64,000 nt of DNA from Micrococcus sp. 2A (GTDB taxonomy: Bacteria; Actinomycetota; Actinomycetes; Actinomycetales; Micrococcaceae), in contig NZ_CP154351.1 of assembly GCF_039519235.1 (NCBI RefSeq), forward strand, positions 1,736,001-1,800,000. The letters run 5' to 3'. Position 1 is the stretch's first letter; the number at the start of each line of letters is the position of its first letter. The notes under the pieces are model-generated. The model ran no database searches and was not told the DNA's origin. It saw nothing but the letters and a program-made list of their open reading frames with translations. Below, in pieces: positions 59,524 to 64,000 of the stretch. The translations under genes were made by a program, and so were the position numbers.

Positions 59524-60285
59524 ATGGCGACGGTTCTCCTCGTGCGGCACGGCCGCACCACGGCCAACGCGACGGGACTGCTGGCAGGCCGGACCCCCGG
59601 GGTCAGCCTGGACGAGCACGGGCGGGAGCAGGCGGCACGCACCGGGGAGCGGATCGCGGCCGTGCCCGTGGCCGCGGTGGTGGCCAGCCCCCTGCAGCGG
59701 TGCGCGCAGACCGCGCACGCCATCCTCGAACGGCAGCCGGACGCGGTGCCCTCGCTGGTCGACGATGGCCTCACCGAATGCGACTACGGCCAGTGGCAGG
59801 GGCGCATGCTCAGCGACCTGGCCACCGAGCCCCTGTGGGCGAGCGTGCAGACCCAGCCGTCCGCCGTCGTCTTCCCGGGCGGCGAGTCCATGGCGGGGAT
59901 GCAGGCCCGGGCGGTGGCGGCGATCCGCCGGCACGACGCCGCCGTCGAGGCCGAGCACGGGCCCGGGGCGGTGTGGGTGGCGGTGAGCCACGGGGACGTC
60001 GTCAAGTCGATCCTGGCCGACGCGCTCGGCCTGCACCTGGACCTGTTCCAGCGGATCGAGGTGGGCCCCGCATCCGTGTCCGTCGTGAGCTACGGCCCGA
60101 GCCGCCCGCGGGTCTGGGCGATGAACACCGACGCCGGGGACCTCTCCTGGCTTGCGAAGCTCGGCCCGTCCGACGAGGCCCCGGTGGGCGGCGGCGCGGG
60201 CGCACCGACGACGGCGGCGGACACGACCGCTGGCGCGGGCACCGGCTCGGCGGGCGAGCAGCCGACGCCTAGGATCGGCGCATGA
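59524..60285 (+). CDS. Histidine phosphatase family protein (MSMEG_4193-type phosphomutase)
   Basis: The 253-residue protein has the phosphohistidine motif LVRHGRTTAN (His9), the second catalytic His in VSHGDVVKS and a GLTECDYGQWQG acid region. It is of the acid-phosphatase/phosphoglycerate-mutase-like superfamily; mutase activity is only an annotation name. A Gly/Ala/Thr-rich tail (about 215-253) is probably disordered. It is first in a three-gene overlap operon with DUF3090 and an SCO1664-like protein, a combination recalled as conserved in actinobacteria. Confidence 0.85.
   Translation: MATVLLVRHGRTTANATGLLAGRTPGVSLDEHGREQAARTGERIAAVPVAAVVASPLQRCAQTAHAILERQPDAVPSLVDDGLTECDYGQWQGRMLSDLATEPLWASVQTQPSAVVFPGGESMAGMQARAVAAIRRHDAAVEAEHGPGAVWVAVSHGDVVKSILADALGLHLDLFQRIEVGPASVSVVSYGPSRPRVWAMNTDAGDLSWLAKLGPSDEAPVGGGAGAPTTAADTTAGAGTGSAGEQPTPRIGA
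60270..60275 (+). promoter_or_regulatory. Putative internal -10 box before the DUF3090 gene
   Basis: TAGGAT inside the 3' end of the phosphomutase gene, six bases before the DUF3090 ATG; it would allow separate, leaderless expression. Confidence 0.33.
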
Positions 60286-60824
60286 CCGAGACGCCTGCCC
60301 ATGTCCATGAGTTCGACTGGCCGGATCGGGTGGTGATCGGGACCGTCGGGCGTCCCGGTGCCCGGACGTTCTACCTGCAGGTGCGCGCCGGGGCGCGGCT
60401 GATGAGCGTCGCGCTGGAGAAGCAGCAGTCCGCCATCATGGCGGCGAAGATCGACGAGATCCTCGACGAGCTCATGGCCCTGGAGGGCAACCCGCACAGC
60501 GTCCCGGCGAGCACGCCCGCAGAGCTCGTGGACAACGATCCGCTGGAGCCGGTGCAGGAGCGGTTCCGCGTCGGCGCCATCGGCCTCGGCTGGGATCCCT
60601 CGACGGCACAGGTTGTCGTAGAGGTGCACCCGCTCGTCGAGGACGAGTCCGACCAGCTCCTCGGGGCGGAGTCCGAGGCGGTGTTGGTGCGGATGCCGGT
60701 CGGCGCCGCCCGCGCGTTCACGCGGCGCACCCGGGAGGCCGTGGACGCCGGACGCCCGATGTGCTCGGACTGCGGCCACCCCATGGACCCGGACGGTCAC
60801 GTCTGCGGCGGCCCCGAGGCCTGA
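60282..60824 (+). CDS. DUF3090 family protein with C-terminal zinc ribbon
   Basis: The 180-residue protein has the DUF3090 start (HEFDWPDRVVIGTVGRPGAR, near 9-28) and the FYLQVRAG segment. It ends with a probable zinc ribbon, CSDCGHPMDPDGHVC (about 161-175). Function is unknown. The ATG overlaps the upstream stop (ATGA), and its stop overlaps the next gene by TGATG, so the three proteins are translated as a unit. Confidence 0.88.
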   Translation: MTETPAHVHEFDWPDRVVIGTVGRPGARTFYLQVRAGARLMSVALEKQQSAIMAAKIDEILDELMALEGNPHSVPASTPAELVDNDPLEPVQERFRVGAIGLGWDPSTAQVVVEVHPLVEDESDQLLGAESEAVLVRMPVGAARAFTRRTREAVDAGRPMCSDCGHPMDPDGHVCGGPEA

Positions 60825-61606
60825 TGAGCGCCGAGGATGGGGTGGGCGAAGAGCTGATGACCGGCGAGCTGACGCTCACCGGCCGCATCACGACGGCGTC
60901 CAATGCCACGTTTCTGGGCGCCATCGGTGACACGGTGGTGGTCTACAAGCCTGTGGCGGGCGAAGCGCCGCTCTGGGACTTCCCCGCCGGGACCCTGGCC
61001 CGCCGGGAGGTGGCGGCGTACCTGGTGTCAGAGGCGCTGGGGTGGGACATCGTGCCGCGCACGTGGCTGCGGGACGGGCCGTTCGGCGAGGGCATGGTGC
61101 AGCTCTGGCAGGAGCAGGATCCGGCCCAGGATGCGGTGGACCTGTTTCCGGCGGACGAGGTGCCGGCCTCGGGGTGGCTCACGATCCTGGAGGGTGAGGA
61201 CGACGGTGGGAATCGGCTGGTCCTGGCCCACGAGGACTCAGCGGCCCTGCGCCGGATGGTGGTGTTCGACGTGGTGGTCAACAACGCCGACCGCAAGGGC
61301 GCCCACATCCTCGCCATGCCCGGCGGGCACCGTTACGGGGTGGACCATGGGCTCACGTTCCATGTGGCGGACAAGCTGCGCACGGTGCTGTGGGGATGGA
61401 TCGGTGAGGAGCTGAGCGAGGAGGAGCGCGACGACGTGGGGCGCGTTCTGGAGGCAATTGACGGGGAGCCGGGTGAGCGGCTGGCGGAGCTGCTGAGTGC
61501 CGAGGAACGCGAAGCCCTTGCCGAACGCTGTGCCCAGTTGGTCGACGACGGGATCTTCCCTGCCCCGAGCGGGCTGACGCCGGCCGTGCCCTGGCCGCTC
61601 TTCTGA
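60824..61606 (+). CDS. SCO1664-family protein (PI3/4-kinase-like fold)
   Basis: The 260-residue protein has kinase-like motifs of the phosphatidylinositol-kinase/HipA type: a Lys in VVVYKPVAGE (nucleotide contact), the catalytic-loop-like VVNNADRKGAH (Asp near 152) and a metal-binding RYGVDHGLTF (Asp near 170). The family has been linked to phosphoinositide 3/4-kinase-like domains but has no proven substrate. It is the last gene of the triad, with a short hairpin just after it. A protein or small-molecule kinase function is inference. Confidence 0.82.
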   Translation: MSAEDGVGEELMTGELTLTGRITTASNATFLGAIGDTVVVYKPVAGEAPLWDFPAGTLARREVAAYLVSEALGWDIVPRTWLRDGPFGEGMVQLWQEQDPAQDAVDLFPADEVPASGWLTILEGEDDGGNRLVLAHEDSAALRRMVVFDVVVNNADRKGAHILAMPGGHRYGVDHGLTFHVADKLRTVLWGWIGEELSEEERDDVGRVLEAIDGEPGERLAELLSAEEREALAERCAQLVDDGIFPAPSGLTPAVPWPLF

Positions 61607-61609
61607 CGG

Positions 61610-61625
61610 GCCTGAGGCGTCAGGC
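61610..61625 (+). terminator. Short hairpin after the triad
   Basis: GCCTGA (61610-61615) and TCAGGC (61620-61625) with a 4-base loop, at the junction with the IS remnant. Confidence 0.4.
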
Positions 61626-61808
61626 AGGACTCGCTGATGCCGAAGGCCTTCGCGATCTGGTTCAACCGGGCGCCAGGTTCGCGGTTCAGTGCGACGCGGA
61701 CGACGTCATCACGGAACTCTTTGGGGTATGGGGCGGGCATGGTGCACATCCATCCCTGCGGTGTGGGAGCACCACAGATCGTATGTCACCTACACGTGCG
61801 TCAGTCCC
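61621..61808 (-). mobile_element. Remnant of an IS3-like insertion sequence (transposase N-terminus)
   Basis: From an ATG at 61740 the minus strand reads MPAPYPKEFRDDVVRVALN, continuing to a helix-turn-helix segment ending near ISESCL. This is the N-terminus of an IS3-type OrfA transposase. The rest is missing; the frame then enters the 3' end of the SCO1664-like gene. The likely outer end is near 61808. No second terminal repeat is seen. From 61809 to 61952 the DNA is lower in GC and contains no gene I can support. Confidence 0.6.
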
Positions 61809-61952
61809 ATCGGCCTCTGCGGAAGTTCCGCGGAGGTCGATCAAAATCCCAGGTCAGCGGGGCAAGCGCTTAGCAACTGATGGTAGATCGGAACTCGACT
61901 GACGGGCCAGATCAGAAGCTGCGAAGGCAAAACCCCTGGTCAGACGCCCTCT

Positions 61953-63038
61953 TTAGACATTGAACCTGAATTCAACTACGTCCCCATCCTTCATCACGTA
62001 GTCCTTGCCCTCCATGCGCACCTTGCCGGCGGCCTTGGCGTCGGCCATGGACCCGGCAGCGATCAGATCGTCGAAACTCACGATCTCCGCCTTGATGAAG
62101 CCGCGCTGGAAGTCGGTGTGGATCACGCCGGCGGCCTCGGGCGCCGTCGCCCCCACCGGAATCGTCCAGGCGCGCGTCTCCTTCGGCCCCGCCGTCAGGT
62201 AGGTCTGCAGGCCGAGGGTGGAGAAGCCCACGCGGGCCAGCTGGTCCAGCCCGGACTCGTCCTGCCCGGCCATCTCCAGCATCTCGGCGGCCTCCTCGTC
62301 GGAGAGCTCCACGAGGTCGGACTCGAGCTTGGCGTCCAGGAACACGGCATCGGCGGGGGCCACCAGATCACGCAGCTCCTGCTGCTTGGCCTCGTCCCCC
62401 AGCACACCCTCGTCCGAGTTGAACACGTAGATGAACGGCTTGGCGGTGAGCAGGCTCAGCTCGCGCAACCGGTCCATGTCCAGCTTGTCCTTGTCCTTCG
62501 CCGCGAAGATCGTCTCACCCCGCTCCAGCACCGCGAGCGCGGTCTGCAGCGCCTCGAGGTCGGCGGGCTCCTTCTTCTTGCCCTTGACCTCCTTCTCGAC
62601 GCGCGGGATCGCCTTCTCCACGGTCTGCATGTCCGCGATGATCAGCTCGGTGTTGATGGTCTCCATGTCCGAGGCCGGGTCCACCTTGCCGTCCACATGG
62701 ACGACGTCGCCGTCGTCGAACGCGCGCACCACCTGGGCGATCGCGTGGGCCTCACGGATGTTCGCCAGGAACTGGTTGCCCAGGCCCTCCCCCTCGGAGG
62801 CACCCTTCACGATGCCGGCGATGTCAACAAAGGACACCGTGGCCGGCAGGATGCGCTCGGAGCCGAAGATCTCGGCCAGCTGCGGCAGGCGCTCGTCCGG
62901 CAGGTTCACCACGCCCACGTTCGGCTCGATCGTCGCGAACGGGTAGTTCGCCGCGAGCACGGTCTGGCGCGTCAGCGCGTTGAACAGGGTCGACTTGCCC
63001 ACGTTGGGCAGTCCCACGAATCCGATAGTCAAAGCCAC
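61953..63038 (-). CDS. ychF: Ribosome-binding ATPase YchF (EngD/Obg-related)
   Basis: The 361-residue protein has the Obg-type P-loop [12 protein letters not shown], the G3 DIAG, the altered NxxE/NVDE-like G4 (YVFNSDEGV), and the family TGS-like C-terminal domain with [13 protein letters not shown] and FRFNV end. YchF binds ATP more than GTP and associates with ribosomes. It starts at GTG, six bases after a TAGACT box. Confidence 0.95.
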   Translation of the reverse strand: MALTIGFVGLPNVGKSTLFNALTRQTVLAANYPFATIEPNVGVVNLPDERLPQLAEIFGSERILPATVSFVDIAGIVKGASEGEGLGNQFLANIREAHAIAQVVRAFDDGDVVHVDGKVDPASDMETINTELIIADMQTVEKAIPRVEKEVKGKKKEPADLEALQTALAVLERGETIFAAKDKDKLDMDRLRELSLLTAKPFIYVFNSDEGVLGDEAKQQELRDLVAPADAVFLDAKLESDLVELSDEEAAEMLEMAGQDESGLDQLARVGFSTLGLQTYLTAGPKETRAWTIPVGATAPEAAGVIHTDFQRGFIKAEIVSFDDLIAAGSMADAKAAGKVRMEGKDYVMKDGDVVEFRFNV

Positions 63039-63044
63039 GCATCG

Positions 63045-63050
63045 AGTCTA
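63045..63050 (-). promoter_or_regulatory. Putative -10 box of ychF (leaderless)
   Basis: TAGACT on the minus strand, six bases before the GTG. Confidence 0.42.
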
Positions 63051-63080
63051 CCGGCGGCTCCGTCTCCCATCGGCATGGCA

Positions 63081-63112
63081 ACGGGGCCGCTCCCCGAAGG
63101 GAACGGCCCCGT
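63081..63112. terminator. Terminator hairpin after hsp20
   Basis: ACGGGGCCG (63081-63089) pairs with CGGCCCCGT (63104-63112), with an inner TCCC/GGGA stem around a CGAA loop. Confidence 0.7.
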
Positions 63113-63178
63113 CCACGTGGTCGCGCGGCACGACGCCGTCGTGTCGCCTCGCGCGGGCGGTTCACCGCCGCCGGTGCG

Positions 63179-63652
63179 TCACTCGCCGGAGGTCTCCTGC
63201 TCCCCCGCGCCGGGCTCGTTCTCCACGGTCTCCCCGGAGATCTGGGTGGCGGCACCGGAGTGCTTCACGTCGATCTTGCGCGGCTTGGCCTGCTCGGCCA
63301 CCGGAATGGTCAGCGTCAGCACGCCGTCGGCGTAGTCCGCCTCCACCTTGTCCAGGGCGAGGCCACGGCCCAAGGTCAGCTGGCGGGCGAAGGCGCCGGC
63401 GGAACGCTCGCGGGTCAGCCACTGGCGACCCTCGCCGTCGGACTTCTCCTTGCGCTCGGCGCGGATGGTGAGCGTGCGCTCCTCCACGTCCACGTCGATG
63501 GAGCTCGGGTCCACGCCCGGCAGCTCCACCTCGGCGACGAACCGGTCGCCCTCCCGGTAGAGGTTCATGGGCATCGAGCCCTGGCCGGCCACGCGCGCGA
63601 TGCCGTTCATGAAGCGGTCCATCTCACGGAAGGGATCAACAGTACGAGCCAT
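63179..63652 (-). CDS. Small heat-shock protein (Hsp20/IbpA-like)
   Basis: The 157-residue protein has an alpha-crystallin domain at about 30-135 with the signature ELPGVDPSSIDVDVEERTL, the conserved Ala-x-x-x-Asn-Gly-Val-Leu equivalent ADYADGVLTLTIP and a C-terminal extension. It holds unfolded proteins to prevent aggregation. The second of two adjacent ATGs is preferred because GAGGAG lies 6 bases before it. The upstream inverted repeat at 63742-63762 matches the HspR element, suggesting heat-shock control. Confidence 0.93.
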   Translation of the reverse strand: MARTVDPFREMDRFMNGIARVAGQGSMPMNLYREGDRFVAEVELPGVDPSSIDVDVEERTLTIRAERKEKSDGEGRQWLTRERSAGAFARQLTLGRGLALDKVEADYADGVLTLTIPVAEQAKPRKIDVKHSGAATQISGETVENEPGAGEQETSGE

Positions 63653-63741
63653 CATTCACTCCTCGTCAGTGTGGTGCGGCCGCTCCCGGTGAGCGGCGTC
63701 CGCCCGGTGCAACGCTCGTCCCCCCGCGGGTATTCCGCGAA

Positions 63742-63762
63742 CCTGAGTCACTTTCGCTCAGG
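63742..63762. promoter_or_regulatory. HAIR-like HspR operator upstream of hsp20
   Basis: CCTGAGT, 7 bases, GCTCAGG. The consensus HAIR element is CTTGAGT-N7-ACTCAAG, so the spacing is exact and ten of fourteen positions match. It lies about 90 bases before the hsp20 start and about 67 before the divergent MFS gene. Confidence 0.6.
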
Positions 63763-63828
63763 TCCTCACGCCGCACCCACGCTCTACCCTGACGGCGTAC
63801 CCGCCCCGCCGCCGGAGAGGTCCCTCCC

Positions 63829-64000
63829 ATGCTCAGCGTCCTGCGCCAGCCCACCTACGCGCGGCTGTTCGGCGCGCAGGTCATCGCGCTGCTCGGAACC
63901 GGCCTGCTCACCGTGGCGCTGGGCCTGCTCGCCTACGACATCGCGGGCGCGGCCGCCGGCGTCGTGATGGGCACCGTCATGGCCGTCAAGATGATCGCGT
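63829..64000 (+). CDS. N-terminus of an MFS transporter (partial)
   Basis: Fifty-seven residues are in the window: a short start (MLSVLRQPTYARLFGAQVIA) and the first two membrane helices with LLGTGLLTVALGLLAYD. The pattern matches the first helices of drug-type MFS proteins. The ATG has GGAGAGG upstream. The window ends inside the gene, so the substrate cannot be inferred. It is divergent from hsp20 and might share the HAIR element. Confidence 0.7.
   Translation, partial: MLSVLRQPTYARLFGAQVIALLGTGLLTVALGLLAYDIAGAAAGVVMGTVMAVKMIA

Noticed and set aside
63656..63741. A clear sigma-factor promoter for hsp20 between the HAIR element and the start.
   Set aside because: GAATAC and TATTCC-like hexamers occur, but no -35 at proper spacing could be matched, so no promoter is called.

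Overview
The window is 64 kb of chromosomal DNA from a very GC-rich actinobacterium. Genes are densely packed, often with ATGA, GTGA or TGATG overlaps, and codons end mostly in G or C. Actinobacterial signature families are present: DUF3117, DUF3090, an SCO1664-type protein, FdxA-DapC, and a MarR-type OhrR. The gene content and the apparent abundance of leaderless start sites fit Micrococcaceae, probably Micrococcus or a close relative; this genus call is inference. I see no rRNA, tRNA, CRISPR array, prophage or intact insertion sequence.

Layout. 0-5.3 kb: end of a probable mrp gene, tatB, an orphan ZAS anti-sigma factor, an O-methyltransferase, DUF3117, a DivIVA-like protein, a LOG-family protein and a solute-binding lipoprotein. 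5.4-8.9 kb: a gluABCD-type amino-acid ABC operon. 8.9-15.6 kb: dapE and dapD back to back, a lysozyme-like membrane protein, citrate synthase, dapC and fdxA. 15.6-24.6 kb: typA and a dipeptide/oligopeptide ABC transporter. 24.6-34.3 kb: FAD oxidoreductase, ZIP transporter, HtrA-like protease, tpx, patatin, PACE transporter, a 5'-truncated ferritin, DUF808, esterase and sugar porter. 34.4-48.1 kb: Tat-exported PhoD behind a PHO-box-like repeat, dicarboxylate symporter, an orphan PolA-like polymerase, a truncated PhnA, ArfB, CDF transporter, beta-lactamase-like protein, ABC1 kinase, DUF4921 and Mug. 48.2-59.5 kb: CoA-transferase, DoxX, Ohr/OhrR, alpha/beta hydrolase, MDR oxidoreductase, DJ-1/PfpI, ABC-F, patatin, FNT channel, aquaporin and Nudix, mixed with decayed gene pieces. 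59.5-64 kb: the phosphomutase-DUF3090-SCO1664 triad, an IS remnant, ychF, hsp20 and the start of an MFS gene.

How the parts work together. dapD, dapE and dapC are three steps of the succinylase lysine/diaminopimelate route. gluABCD, the peptide transporter, the dicarboxylate symporter and the sugar porter bring in nutrients. tpx, ohr/ohrR, DJ-1 and the MDR reductase form a peroxide and carbonyl defence set. TatB may serve the twin-arginine substrate PhoD in the same window. From memory, the left 13 kb follows the Mycobacterium tuberculosis order dapD-dapE-LOG-DivIVA-like-DUF3117-methyltransferase-(sigE)-rseA-(htrA)-tatB-mrp, but sigE and htrA are missing here.

Most unusual: at least sixteen start codons lie 6-8 bases after a TANNNT hexamer, with little room for a leader; an HspR-type inverted repeat (HAIR) sits before hsp20; a PHO-box-like direct repeat sits before phoD; and there are several truncated genes (ferritin, PhnA, a CoA-transferase N-terminus, an ABC-F C-terminus, an IS3-like transposase), two of them paralogous to intact genes 5-10 kb away. 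The best candidate for a poorly described system is the three-gene phosphomutase/DUF3090/SCO1664 operon.
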